Assembly (NCBI GenBank): GCA_903925745.1
Contig: CAIYGQ010000063.1
Coordinates: 1-37,383, forward strand
Length of the DNA: 37,383 nt
Direction: 5' to 3'
Source of the DNA: an uncultured Actinomycetes bacterium
GTDB lineage: Bacteria; Actinomycetota; Acidimicrobiia; Acidimicrobiales; Microtrichaceae
Below are positions 29,518 to 37,152 of the stretch, one piece after another (the first letter of the stretch is position 1; the number at the start of each line of letters is the position of its first letter). The translations under genes were made by a program, and so were the position numbers. Under the pieces are notes generated by a model. That model made no database searches. It saw only the letters and a program-made list of their open reading frames with translations, and was not told the DNA's origin.

Positions 29518-30498
29518 GTGGGCTTCCCCTCCCGACGACCACGCCGGCTGCGCCGGACGCCGGTGATGCGCCGCCTGGTCGCCGAGACCCGCCTGTCGGT
29601 CGACGACCTGGTCGCCCCGTTGTTCGTGCGCGAGGGGGTCGACGAGCCGGTCCCGGTGAGCTCCCTGCCCGGTGTGGTCCAACACACCCGGTCGTCGCTC
29701 GTCGAGGAGGTCCGACAGCTCGTGGACCTCGGTGTCCCCGCCGTCATCCTCTTCGGTGTCCCCGACCACAAGGATGCGGTCGGCAGCGCGGCGTCGGATC
29801 CGGAGGGGATCGTGCAGGTGGCGATCCGTGACCTGCGGGACCGGTTCGGTGACGAGGTCGTCGTCGTGGCCGACCTGTGCCTGGACGAGTACACCGACCA
29901 CGGACACTGCGGGCTGCTCACGACGGACGGGCGGGTCGACAACGACGCGACGCTGGAGCGCTACGCCGAGGTCGCCGTGGCGCAGGCCCGGGCCGGGGTG
30001 GACGTGTGTGCGCCCTCGGGGATGATGGATGGCCAGGTCCGGGCGATCCGTGGCGCGCTGGACTCCGCCGGTGGCGAGGACGTCGCCGTGCTCGCCTACT
30101 CCGCGAAGTACGCCTCTGCGCTCTACGGTCCGTTCAGGGAGGCGGTCGACGTCGAGATCGCCGACGGCGGGGATCGTCGCAGCTACCAGCAGGACTGGGC
30201 GAACGTCCGGGAGTCGATGGAGGAGCTGCGACTCGACGTCGCCGAGGGCGCCGACATGCTCATGGTGAAGCCGGCGTTGACCTACCTGGACGTGTTGAGC
30301 CGGGCCCGGGCCGAGTTCGACCTGCCGCTGGCCGCCTACCACGTGTCCGGTGAGTACGCCATGGTCCACGCAGCGGCCGAGCGCGGTTGGATCGACGGTG
30401 ACGCGGTCGCGCTCGAACAGATCACCGCTGTGGTCCGGGCGGGTGCCGACCTGGTGCTGACGTACTTCGCGCGGTCGCTCGCGGAACGGTTGCAGTGA
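29518..30498 (+). CDS. hemB: Delta-aminolevulinic acid dehydratase (porphobilinogen synthase)
   Basis: A 326-residue enzyme that joins two 5-aminolevulinates to porphobilinogen. PLFVREGVDEPVPVSSLPGV begins the barrel. DLCLDEYTDHGHCGLL is the metal-site loop: two of the three usual zinc Cys are present and the middle one is Asp. YSAKYASALYGPFREA contains Lys about 197 and LMVKPALTYLD contains Lys about 251, the two Schiff-base lysines. The hexamer TAGGAT ends 7 nt before GTG 29518. The stop overlaps hemL by 4 nt. Confidence 0.95.
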   Translation: MGFPSRRPRRLRRTPVMRRLVAETRLSVDDLVAPLFVREGVDEPVPVSSLPGVVQHTRSSLVEEVRQLVDLGVPAVILFGVPDHKDAVGSAASDPEGIVQVAIRDLRDRFGDEVVVVADLCLDEYTDHGHCGLLTTDGRVDNDATLERYAEVAVAQARAGVDVCAPSGMMDGQVRAIRGALDSAGGEDVAVLAYSAKYASALYGPFREAVDVEIADGGDRRSYQQDWANVRESMEELRLDVAEGADMLMVKPALTYLDVLSRARAEFDLPLAAYHVSGEYAMVHAAAERGWIDGDAVALEQITAVVRAGADLVLTYFARSLAERLQ

Positions 30499-31799
30499 CC
30501 ACCAACGAGGAGCTCTACGAGCGCGGCCTGCGGGTGATCCCCGGAGGGGTCAACTCCCCGGTGCGGGCCTTCCGTTCCGTGGGTGGCGTTCCCTACTTCG
30601 TGGCCCGGGCCCGGGGCGCACACGTCTGGGACGTGGAGGGCCGCCGGTTCGTGGACCTGGTGCAGAGCTACGGCGCATCGATCCTGGGTCACGCCGACCC
30701 CCGGGTCGTGGCGGCCGTGCAGGACGCGGCCACCCGCGGCTCGACCTACGGCGCGCCCACCGAGGGGGAGGTGCGCCTGGCCGAGATGATCTGCGACCGC
30801 GTCCCGGGGCTCGAGCAGGTCCGGTTGGTCAGCTCGGGCACCGAGGCGGCCATGTCGGCGGTCCGTCTGGCCCGTGGCGCCACGGGTCGGAGCCGGGTGG
30901 TCAAGTTCGCGGGCAACTACCACGGCCACTCCGACGCACTCCTGGCCTCGGCCGGATCCGGCGTCGCCGAGGGCGTGCTCGGCACCGGCGCCGTGCCGGA
31001 TTCGGCCGGCGTGACCGCCGGAGCCGTCGCCGACACCGTCGTCGTCGGGTACAACACGGTGCCGACCCTCGACGACGACGTCGCAGTGGTCTGCGTCGAG
31101 CCGGTTGCCGCCAACATGGGACTGGTCCCGCCCGCCGAGGGTTTCCTCGAGGGACTGCGGGCGGAGTGCGACCGGGTCGGCGCGCTCCTGCTCTTCGACG
31201 AGGTGATCACCGGGTTCCGGGTGGCGGCGGGCGGCGCCTCCGAGCGCAGTGGAGTTCGCCCCGACGTCTGGTGCTTCGGGAAGGTCATCGGCGGCGGCCT
31301 GCCGATGGGGGCCTTCGGTGGGTCCGCCGAGGTCATGTCCCACCTGGCGCCGCTGGGGCCCGTCTACCAGGCGGGGACGCTGTCGGGGAACCCGCTGGCG
31401 ACTGCGGCCGGGTCGACGGTGCTGGAACTGCTGGATGCCGATGCGTACGCCCGCCTGGAGGCGAACGCCGCGGCGCTGGCCACGGGGCTGCGACTGGCGT
31501 TCGACGCCGCCGGCGTCCCGGCGGTCGTGCCCCGCTCCGGTCCGCTCGTCGGGCTGTTCTTCGGCGCCGGGACGCCCCACGACTTCGACTCGGCGGCCGC
31601 GTCGGTGGCCGCCGGCCGCTACCCCGAGTTCTTCCACGGCATGCTCGACCGTGGCGTGGCGCTGGCGCCCGGACCCTACGAGGTCATGTTCCCGTCGCTG
31701 GCCCACACCGATGAGGACCTGGCCCAGGTCGTCGAGGCCGCGCACCAGGTCGCGGCCTCCATCGCCGCCGGCGCAGCGGGCGCCGCGGCCGACTCCTGA
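30495..31799 (+). CDS. hemL: Glutamate-1-semialdehyde 2,1-aminomutase
   Basis: A 434-residue PLP enzyme that converts glutamate-1-semialdehyde to 5-aminolevulinate, completing the C5 route begun by HemA. LRVIPGGVNSPVRAFRSVGG is the diagnostic N-terminus. VRLVSSGTEAAMSAVRLARG, FAGNYHGHSDALLASAGSG and LLLFDEVITGFRVA are the PLP-site motifs. WCFGKVIGGGLPMGAFGG carries the Schiff-base Lys, about residue 263. Overlapping by 4 nt with hemB, it ends the tetrapyrrole run. Heme ferrochelatase and coproporphyrin genes are not in the window. Confidence 0.95.
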   Translation: MTTNEELYERGLRVIPGGVNSPVRAFRSVGGVPYFVARARGAHVWDVEGRRFVDLVQSYGASILGHADPRVVAAVQDAATRGSTYGAPTEGEVRLAEMICDRVPGLEQVRLVSSGTEAAMSAVRLARGATGRSRVVKFAGNYHGHSDALLASAGSGVAEGVLGTGAVPDSAGVTAGAVADTVVVGYNTVPTLDDDVAVVCVEPVAANMGLVPPAEGFLEGLRAECDRVGALLLFDEVITGFRVAAGGASERSGVRPDVWCFGKVIGGGLPMGAFGGSAEVMSHLAPLGPVYQAGTLSGNPLATAAGSTVLELLDADAYARLEANAAALATGLRLAFDAAGVPAVVPRSGPLVGLFFGAGTPHDFDSAAASVAAGRYPEFFHGMLDRGVALAPGPYEVMFPSLAHTDEDLAQVVEAAHQVAASIAAGAAGAAADS

Positions 31800-31853
31800 G
31801 CGGACCCGGCCGGACCACCATCCCGGTGCCGCGGGACGCACCGGACGACCGAT

Positions 31854-31866
31854 CCCTAGGCTAGGG
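31854..31866. promoter_or_regulatory. -10 element in a CTAG palindrome, leaderless type
   Basis: CCCTAG-G-CTAGGG (31854-31866) is a perfect palindrome with one central base. It includes TAGGCT (31857-31862), which ends exactly 7 nt before GTG 31869. The hexamer is the same as in the AI-2E promoter at 33917. Confidence 0.5.
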
Positions 31867-31868
31867 GT

Positions 31869-32867
31869 GTGAACAGCCGGGCCGGATCCCCGTCCTCCGC
31901 CGCAGCGGCATCGGCCGCCTCGCCCCCGGACCGACCCGCCCCCGGACCTCGCGCCACGGGCGACCCGTCCGCAGCGGACCCGATCCGGGACCGGGCCCGC
32001 AGCGGGGGCGCCTCCCGGACCGCGGGTCGGGCTGCGTCGCCCCGTCTGGACCGGGACGCCGCTGAGCGGGTGATCCGACGGGCGGTGGAGCTCACCGACG
32101 ATGATCGACTCGACGACGGGGTGGACGTGACAGCGTTGCTCGACGCCGCCGACGAGTTGGGCATGGAGCGCGGTGAGGTCCACCGGGCGTTGGCCGAGGA
32201 GCGGGTCGGCCTGCTCGTCGACGAGCCGCGGACCGGGGATCGGCTCCTCGGCCCGGACCGGGTCGTGGTGGCCCGGGTCGTTCCCGGGTCGACCGACGAG
32301 GTGCTCGAGCGGCTCGACGCGTGGATGCGTCTCGGCCGGGTGCTCCGCCGGGTGCGCCGAGAGCCGGACCGGGCGGTCTACGCACGCCGCGGCGATCCGG
32401 CGGCGGTGCTGCAGCGCACGGCACGTTCGGTCCGCGGCGGCGAGCGCCTGGCCCGCGTGCGCCGCCTGGTCGCCTCGGTCGTGGCGGTCGGCGACGACCG
32501 TTCATTGGTCGCGCTCAGCGTCGACACGTCGGCGAGTCGCAGCACGGCGGCGGCCGGCGGGGTGACGGTGGCGGCGAGCGGCGTCGTCACGGCGGGCGTG
32601 GCCGCCGTGGAGTGGGCGCCGTGGGCCTGGGTCGGGGTGCCGGTCGCAGTGGCCGGCGGCGTCGGCGTCGCCGCCGCTCGGCGGGGCTACCTGGCCGACG
32701 TCGACCAGGATCTGGAGTCGGTGCTCGACGAACTCGTCGCCGGTCGACGACCGGTGTCGCTGGTCGACGCGGTCGCCGCCCGCCTCTCGGATGTGACCGA
32801 CCGGGGTGTCGGGTCGTTCAGGTCGCGGCGTCCTGGATCTCGTCGACCTGCGTCAGGGTCGCCATGA
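31869..32867 (+). CDS. Membrane protein of unknown function with acidic/basic N-terminus
   Basis: A 332-residue protein. Residues 1-60 are low-complexity Ala/Ser/Pro/Arg. A helical region follows (RDAAERVIRRAVELTDD... DVTALLDAADELGMERGEV), resembling a small N-terminal domain seen in other actinobacterial membrane proteins. Near the C-terminus are two hydrophobic stretches (VTVAASGVVTAGVAAVEWAP and AWVGVPVAVAGGVGVAAARR), probably a helical hairpin. I cannot name a family. The start is fixed by TAGGCT 7 nt upstream. The 3' end overlaps the convergent AI-2E-family gene by 50 nt. Confidence 0.6.
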   Translation: MNSRAGSPSSAAAASAASPPDRPAPGPRATGDPSAADPIRDRARSGGASRTAGRAASPRLDRDAAERVIRRAVELTDDDRLDDGVDVTALLDAADELGMERGEVHRALAEERVGLLVDEPRTGDRLLGPDRVVVARVVPGSTDEVLERLDAWMRLGRVLRRVRREPDRAVYARRGDPAAVLQRTARSVRGGERLARVRRLVASVVAVGDDRSLVALSVDTSASRSTAAAGGVTVAASGVVTAGVAAVEWAPWAWVGVPVAVAGGVGVAAARRGYLADVDQDLESVLDELVAGRRPVSLVDAVAARLSDVTDRGVGSFRSRRPGSRRPASGSP

Positions 32868-33906
32868 GCAGGCAGCCCAGGGTGAGTCCGACGAACACGC
32901 CGACGACCCCGTAGAGGCCGGCGCCGATCATCAGCGCGACCATCGTGACCAGCAGGCCGACTCGCACCGACCGCTCGTTGATCCGGGGCTGGACGAGCAT
33001 CACGTCCGCCAGCTGGAGTCCGACCGCCAGCGCCGCGACGGCGACCGGGGTGACTGCGCCGTCGAGCGCGGACAGCAGGACGATCGGCAGGAAGCCGGCG
33101 ACGATGCCGAGCCGGGGCACGTAGGCGAGCAGCGCTGCGACGACCCCGAGCAGGGCGGGCATCTCGACGCCGAGCGCGGTGGCGAGCGCGGTGGCCACGG
33201 CGCCGATGACGAGCGCCCGCAGCGAGGTGAGGCCCAGGTAGGTGAGGGTCGTCCGGTATGCCCGGGGCATGACGTCACGCGCGACGGTCTGCGCCCTGGG
33301 CCCGAGCAGGCCGATCGCCCCGTCCACCATCGTGGGCCCGGCGAACACGAGCATGACGGCGAGCACCCAGACGATGAACGCGGACGACAACCGACCGCCG
33401 ACCGCGGTGGCCAGTCCGGGCAGGTCGTTGCCGCCCAGGTCGAAGGCGCGGGAGATGTCGGAGGAGATGGTGGACACCTGGTCGGAGAACCGGAGGTCGG
33501 ACAGCAGCGACCCGAACGGCTCGCGGGTCTCCAGGTCCCGGGCCGCCCTCGGTGCCTCCGCGGCGAAGCGGTTCGTCTCGGCCCGGAGCTCGCTGAATCC
33601 GATCGCGCCGAGTGCCGCCACCGCCAGGATCGCCGCCCCGGTGAGCACCAGGACGGCGAGCCACTCGGGGATCCGCCGACCCAGACGCACCACGGCCGGT
33701 CGCGCCAGCGCGGCGATCACGGCGGCCTCCAGGAACGACACCAGCGGGTGGACCGCCCGGAGCGCCACCGTGCCGACGACGACGGCGGCGGCCAGGACGA
33801 GGACGGCCCGGATGATCGATGCCGGGCTCAGCCGGATCCGGATCGGCTCGGTCGACCCGGCCGGTGCGTCGGTCGCCGTGGCCGTGGCATCACGCAGCTC
33901 GTCGAT
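32818..33906 (-). CDS. AI-2E-family transporter (permease), non-AUG start likely
   Basis: A member of the AI-2E/PerM-like permease family, with about seven or eight membrane helices and the domain order of the family: an N-terminal pair of helices, a long extracytoplasmic segment with RAARDLETREPFGSLLSDL, and a C-terminal bundle with LGVEMPALLGVVAALLAYVP and LVQPRINERSVRVG. ATG, GTG and TTG starts are absent until GTG 33768, but that would remove the first membrane helix (SIIRAVLVLAAAVVVGTVALRAV). A TAGGCT on the minus strand predicts a transcript start at 33906, which is an in-frame ATC; CTG 33897 is the next option. I therefore extend to 33906 and mark the start as uncertain. The substrate is not known. 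Confidence 0.75.
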   Translation of the reverse strand: MDELRDATATATDAPAGSTEPIRIRLSPASIIRAVLVLAAAVVVGTVALRAVHPLVSFLEAAVIAALARPAVVRLGRRIPEWLAVLVLTGAAILAVAALGAIGFSELRAETNRFAAEAPRAARDLETREPFGSLLSDLRFSDQVSTISSDISRAFDLGGNDLPGLATAVGGRLSSAFIVWVLAVMLVFAGPTMVDGAIGLLGPRAQTVARDVMPRAYRTTLTYLGLTSLRALVIGAVATALATALGVEMPALLGVVAALLAYVPRLGIVAGFLPIVLLSALDGAVTPVAVAALAVGLQLADVMLVQPRINERSVRVGLLVTMVALMIGAGLYGVVGVFVGLTLGCLLMATLTQVDEIQDAAT

Positions 33907-33912
33907 GCCGTG

Positions 33913-33922
33913 AGCCTAGGCT
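33913..33922. promoter_or_regulatory. Shared palindromic -10 (AGCCTAGGCT) for divergent AI-2E genes
   Basis: A 10-bp perfect palindrome that reads TAGGCT on both strands. On the plus strand it ends exactly 7 nt before GTG 33929. On the minus strand the same spacing points to 33906. One element could thus serve both divergent transporter genes. Confidence 0.6.
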
Positions 33923-33928
33923 CGGCCC

Positions 33929-35125
33929 GTGCCGGACCAGCGGGACCCATCCGGTCCGAACCCGGGTCGCGCCGCGGAGCAGTCGCTGACTGCAGGGCGA
34001 ACGGTCACCGCGGAGCTCGACTGGCGGAGCGTGGTGTGGGCCGTCGCCGCCGTCGCCGGTGTCGGCTTCGTGTCGACGGTCGTGGTGATCGCGTCCAACG
34101 AGGTCCTGATCCTGGTGGTCGCCGTGTTCGTGGCGCTGGCGCTCGATCCGCTGGTGACGACGCTGGAGCACCGGCGGGTGGGTTCCAGGACCTGTGGTCG
34201 GGGTCCCGCCGTCACGGTCGTCGGACTGGGTGTCGTCCTGACCGTCACGGTCTTCGGGGTGCTCGCCGGCCCGCAACTGGTCCGCGAGACACGCTCGCTC
34301 GGGACCGACCTGCCCCGCACGGCGGCCTCGCTGTCGGACCTGCCGGTCGTGGGCGGGTGGTTCCGTGACGTCGACGCGCCGGCCCGCGTGAGTGAGTTCC
34401 TGGCGTCGATCCCAGAGAAGCTCCGCGCCACCGACGCCGACCTGGGGGCGCTCGCCGAGGAGTTCGGCCTGGGCGTGGGTGTGGCGCTCCTGGCGCTGGT
34501 GCTCGTGCTGGCCGTGCTCTACGACGGCCCTCGACTCGTGTCCCTGGTCCGCCGCGCCGCGCCGGTGGGTGGCCGGGAGCGCGTCGACGAGGTCGGCCGT
34601 GTCGTCTACGAGGTGGTGGCCCGCTACTTCGCCGGCAGCCTGCTGATCGCACTCATCAACGGGTTGTGGGTCACGTCGTTCGCACTCGTCGCCGGGGTCC
34701 CGCTCAGCCCGGTGCTGGGCGTCTGGGCCGCGGTCACGTCGCTGATCCCGCAGATCGGCGGCCTGCTCGGGATCGTGCTCGTCGCGCTCGTCAGCCTGAC
34801 GGCGGGCGTCGTCCCGGCGATCGTCATGGTCGTGTCGTTCCTGGTGATCATGCTGGTGACCAACCACGTGCTGCAGCCCACGATCGTCGGCCGGGCGGTG
34901 AGCCTGTCGGCTCCGGTGACGATGCTCGCAACGATCGTCGGGCTGACCGTCGCTGGGGTCCCGGGTGCGCTCTTCGCCGTTCCGACGACCGGTGCGGTGA
35001 AGGCGATCGTCCAGCACCTGCGCGGTGTGGACCCGCCACCTCGCCCCGAGCACCGCGGGGTCCTGGATCGCCTGCGGGCCCGTCGGGCCCGACACGGCGA
35101 CGTTCCGGGGCCCGACCCCGACTGA
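33929..35125 (+). CDS. AI-2E-family transporter (permease)
   Basis: A 398-residue permease of the same family as its divergent neighbour. Helices include WAVAAVAGVGFVSTVVVIAS, LILVVAVFVALALDPLV and VAVTVVGLGVVLTVTVFGV-type segments, a soluble stretch (VRETRSLGTDLPRTAASLSD...), then VALLALVLVLAVLYDGPRLV, ARYFAGSLLIALINGLWV and VTSLIPQIGGLLGIVL, and VTNHVLQPTIVGRAVSLS near the end, the usual PerM signature region. The C-terminal tail is basic (DRLRARRARHGD). Substrates of the family include autoinducer-2 and, in other members, ions; the function here is unknown. The start GTG 33929 fits the TAGGCT spacing. It converges with the accessory gene of the cytochrome c, 5 nt away. Confidence 0.82.
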   Translation: MPDQRDPSGPNPGRAAEQSLTAGRTVTAELDWRSVVWAVAAVAGVGFVSTVVVIASNEVLILVVAVFVALALDPLVTTLEHRRVGSRTCGRGPAVTVVGLGVVLTVTVFGVLAGPQLVRETRSLGTDLPRTAASLSDLPVVGGWFRDVDAPARVSEFLASIPEKLRATDADLGALAEEFGLGVGVALLALVLVLAVLYDGPRLVSLVRRAAPVGGRERVDEVGRVVYEVVARYFAGSLLIALINGLWVTSFALVAGVPLSPVLGVWAAVTSLIPQIGGLLGIVLVALVSLTAGVVPAIVMVVSFLVIMLVTNHVLQPTIVGRAVSLSAPVTMLATIVGLTVAGVPGALFAVPTTGAVKAIVQHLRGVDPPPRPEHRGVLDRLRARRARHGDVPGPDPD

Positions 35126-35130
35126 TCGGC

Positions 35131-35649
35131 TCAGGCGGCCTGCAGCGTCAACCGCACGCGGAGCCGGTCGCCCTCGGGTGTCACCTCGAGCGCCCGGTTG
35201 ACGTCCTCGCGCACATCGGCGACACCGCTCAGCGGCGTGCCCGGGTTCAGCTTCCACAACGGCGAGGAGTGCAGGATCACCCGGTTCCCCTCGGTGACGG
35301 GCGGGAGGCCGGAGGCCGACACCAGTCGTCCGAGGTCGGCGGGCGGGATCGTGAACGTCACGTCGAGCTGTCGGTCGCCGTCGAGCCGGGCGCTCAGGAA
35401 GTCGGCGGCACCGTCGGGCACGTCGATTCCGCTGAGCTGCTCGACTCCGACCAGCGACAGGTCGCCGAGCGGCAGGGTCGAGGTCGGCCGGGGTGCGGTC
35501 GTCGACGGCCCCGGATCCCTGGAGTCACCGCCGGTGATCACCAGGCACCCACCGACGAGCAGGCCGATGACCAGGAGTGCGAGGACCGCCAGCCGACCGG
35601 GCGACGGCAGCGCGGGTGGGTTGGTGGCAGTGGGCTCGTCCCCGCTCAC
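35131..35649 (-). CDS. Single-pass membrane protein coupled to the cytochrome c gene
   Basis: A 172-residue protein with a short N-terminal cytoplasmic part, one membrane segment (LAVLALLVIGLLVGGCLVI, about 20-38) and an exported domain with Asp/Thr/Pro linker and several beta-like stretches (DLSLVGVEQLSGIDVPDG, LDVTFTIPPADLGRLVS, RLRVRLTL). I recognise no family. GTG 35649 overlaps the cytochrome c stop by 4 nt, which strongly suggests co-translation and a linked role, possibly an accessory subunit of the respiratory complex. A GTG at 35670 would also be in frame. Confidence 0.62.
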   Translation of the reverse strand: MSGDEPTATNPPALPSPGRLAVLALLVIGLLVGGCLVITGGDSRDPGPSTTAPRPTSTLPLGDLSLVGVEQLSGIDVPDGAADFLSARLDGDRQLDVTFTIPPADLGRLVSASGLPPVTEGNRVILHSSPLWKLNPGTPLSGVADVREDVNRALEVTPEGDRLRVRLTLQAA

Positions 35650-36392
35650 ACCGGGGGCTGTGCCGTCCACTCCTCGAGCACCTTCTCGTACTCGGCCGCC
35701 TCGTCGGGCAGGAACTCCTCCATCGTGGAGGCGAAGTCCTTCGACCAGGCCTCGGCGTCGAACGCCTCACCGTTGAGCAGCCGCTCGTGCAGCGAGACCG
35801 CCATGATCTCCTCGGGATCGAGCGACGTCGACCAGCCGGGCATGCCTCCCTTGACGGGCGTCCCGTTCTCCATGGTGGTCTGCCCGGCCTTCTTCCAGCC
35901 GTCCGAGCCGAGCGCGATCCAGGCGACCTGCTTGGCGGGTGTCGGCCACACCTTCGTCACGGCGGTGTCGCCGATGAGCGCCGGGATGTTCCCGTTGCCA
36001 CCACCTCCGGCGCCGTGGCAACCGGCGCAGCCCTTGTTGGCGTAGACCTCGTCGCCCAAGGTGATCGGTGAGTCCTTCGGGGTCGGCGGGTCCAGGGTCA
36101 GCGCGTAGAGGATCGCCCAGAACGGGAGGAGCGCCAGGACGGGCACCGCCCAGTAGGGGATCTTCTTCCGCTGGTTGGCGGCCTGGACCCACGGCGGGGT
36201 CGGTTCGATGGCGGCGGGGGCGGCCGCAGCGGCGACCGCCGGAGCGGCCGGGGCCTCGTCCTTGGTGGCCGGCGCCGAGTCCCCGGCGGGTTCCACCTCG
36301 GTCGAGGTGGCGGGTGCCTCGTCACCACCGCCGGTCATCGCCGCACGTCGGGCGCGGCTCCGGGCCAGCAGGTGCTCGGGAACTTCAGTCAA
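35646..36392 (-). CDS. Membrane-anchored mono-heme cytochrome c
   Basis: A 248-residue protein. After an Ala/Pro/Glu-rich N-terminal region comes one membrane helix (WAVPVLALLPFWAILYALTL, about 80-100), and then a cytochrome c domain, ANKGCAGCHGAGGG with the CxxCH heme site at about residue 122. KGGMPGW probably gives the distal Met ligand. The start is TTG 36392, chosen because GGAGG lies 6 nt upstream. The protein would be anchored facing outward and could carry electrons to or from a quinol-oxidising complex. A TAGAGT -10 sits about 45 nt upstream. It is divergent from a membrane protein/4Fe-4S gene pair; they share a 226-nt intergenic region with a Rex operator nearer the other side. Confidence 0.87.
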   Translation of the reverse strand: MTEVPEHLLARSRARRAAMTGGGDEAPATSTEVEPAGDSAPATKDEAPAAPAVAAAAAPAAIEPTPPWVQAANQRKKIPYWAVPVLALLPFWAILYALTLDPPTPKDSPITLGDEVYANKGCAGCHGAGGGGNGNIPALIGDTAVTKVWPTPAKQVAWIALGSDGWKKAGQTTMENGTPVKGGMPGWSTSLDPEEIMAVSLHERLLNGEAFDAEAWSKDFASTMEEFLPDEAAEYEKVLEEWTAQPPV

Positions 36393-36436
36393 CGCGGCCT
36401 CCGCAGCGGATCGGGGACGACGGGCACAGCGCTGTC

Positions 36437-36442
36437 ACTCTA
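36437..36442 (-). promoter_or_regulatory. -10 element (TAGAGT) of the cytochrome c gene
   Basis: TAGAGT on the minus strand predicts a transcript start near 36430 and a leader of about 38 nt that includes the Shine-Dalgarno GGAGG (36398-36402). Confidence 0.45.
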
Positions 36443-36583
36443 GGCCGATGTGGACACCTGCCACCAAGCTCCGGATGCCCCGGTCCGGTGCCGGTCGGAG
36501 GCCGTTCGGGAATGTGCCGGTCGTGGGTGGTGGTGGTAGACAGACGGGGTCCACCCGCGTTCGTCCGGGTCGGTCGGTCAGGG

Positions 36584-36589
36584 TATCTT
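36584..36589 (+). promoter_or_regulatory. -10 element (TATCTT) overlapping the Rex operator
   Basis: TATCTT predicts transcription from about 36596, within the Rex operator (36588-36605). Bound Rex would block initiation. Confidence 0.45.
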
Positions 36590-36605
36590 GTGAGAAGTTT
36601 CACGA
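36588..36605. promoter_or_regulatory. Rex operator
   Basis: TTGTGAGAAGTTTCACGA closely matches the Rex operator consensus TTGTGAnnnnnnTCACAA: the left half-site is complete and one base of the right half-site differs (G for A). It overlaps the predicted -10 and start of the respiratory gene at 36619. The repressor gene rex is at 23751-24443 in this window. Confidence 0.75.
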
Positions 36606-36618
36606 GCGGAGGCAATGA

Positions 36619-37053
36619 GTGGTTGCGTTCCTGATGTCACTGCTGTTGACGGTGGTGCTGGTCGCTCCGATCTTCCCGTACGCCAAGCGTCGCCCCGTCG
36701 GCACCCCGCTGACCTGGGGCGAGGCCATCCTGGGCGGGACCTACATCTTCTTCGTGCTCTTCTGGATCTACGGCGTGGTGCCGCACCACTGGCTGACCTG
36801 GGCCGACTCCGAGTTGAACTGGCGTCCCGACACGATCTGGTTCGGCCCCGGCGGGTCACTGCTCGAGTTCTTCCCCATCCAGGTCTCGGCGCAGGTGATC
36901 CGGGACATCATCGCCACGCTCATCTACGTGGTGTTCCTGGGCGGACAGATGTGGATGTGGGCCTGGTGGCAGAAGCGCGGTGAGCGGGCCGAGCAGCAGG
37001 CGGCGCTGGAGCCCACCTCGACCTACGGCCGACCGCTCATGAAGCGGGCCTGA
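36619..37053 (+). CDS. Small membrane protein of a redox-regulated respiratory operon
   Basis: A 144-residue protein with three hydrophobic segments: FLMSLLLTVVLVAPIFPYA, WGEAILGGTYIFFVLFWIYG and a third in DIIATLIYVVFLGGQMWMWA, with a loop containing WRPDTIWFGPGGSLLEFFPI. The C-terminal tail is charged (KRGERAEQQAALEP). I recognise no family. GTG 36619 has GGAGG 6 nt upstream. The Rex operator lies 13-31 nt before it. It precedes a 4Fe-4S protein and is divergent from a cytochrome c, so it is probably a subunit of a quinol or cytochrome bc-type electron-transfer complex. That role is inferred from position and aromatic-rich membrane segments. Confidence 0.7.
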   Translation: MVAFLMSLLLTVVLVAPIFPYAKRRPVGTPLTWGEAILGGTYIFFVLFWIYGVVPHHWLTWADSELNWRPDTIWFGPGGSLLEFFPIQVSAQVIRDIIATLIYVVFLGGQMWMWAWWQKRGERAEQQAALEPTSTYGRPLMKRA

Positions 37054-37152
37054 GGAATCGGGACGCGGCGTCCGGGTCCGGCCCGGTCCGCCGACGACCG
37101 ACGGGAATGACGACGGACAGCGACGACTGAGCAGGAAGGGAAGGAGCCGACG

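Noticed and set aside
32806-34368. Long plus-strand frame of Asp/Gly/His/Arg-rich sequence over the AI-2E genes
   Set aside because: It lies opposite an obvious membrane transporter and has the repetitive composition expected of an antisense frame.
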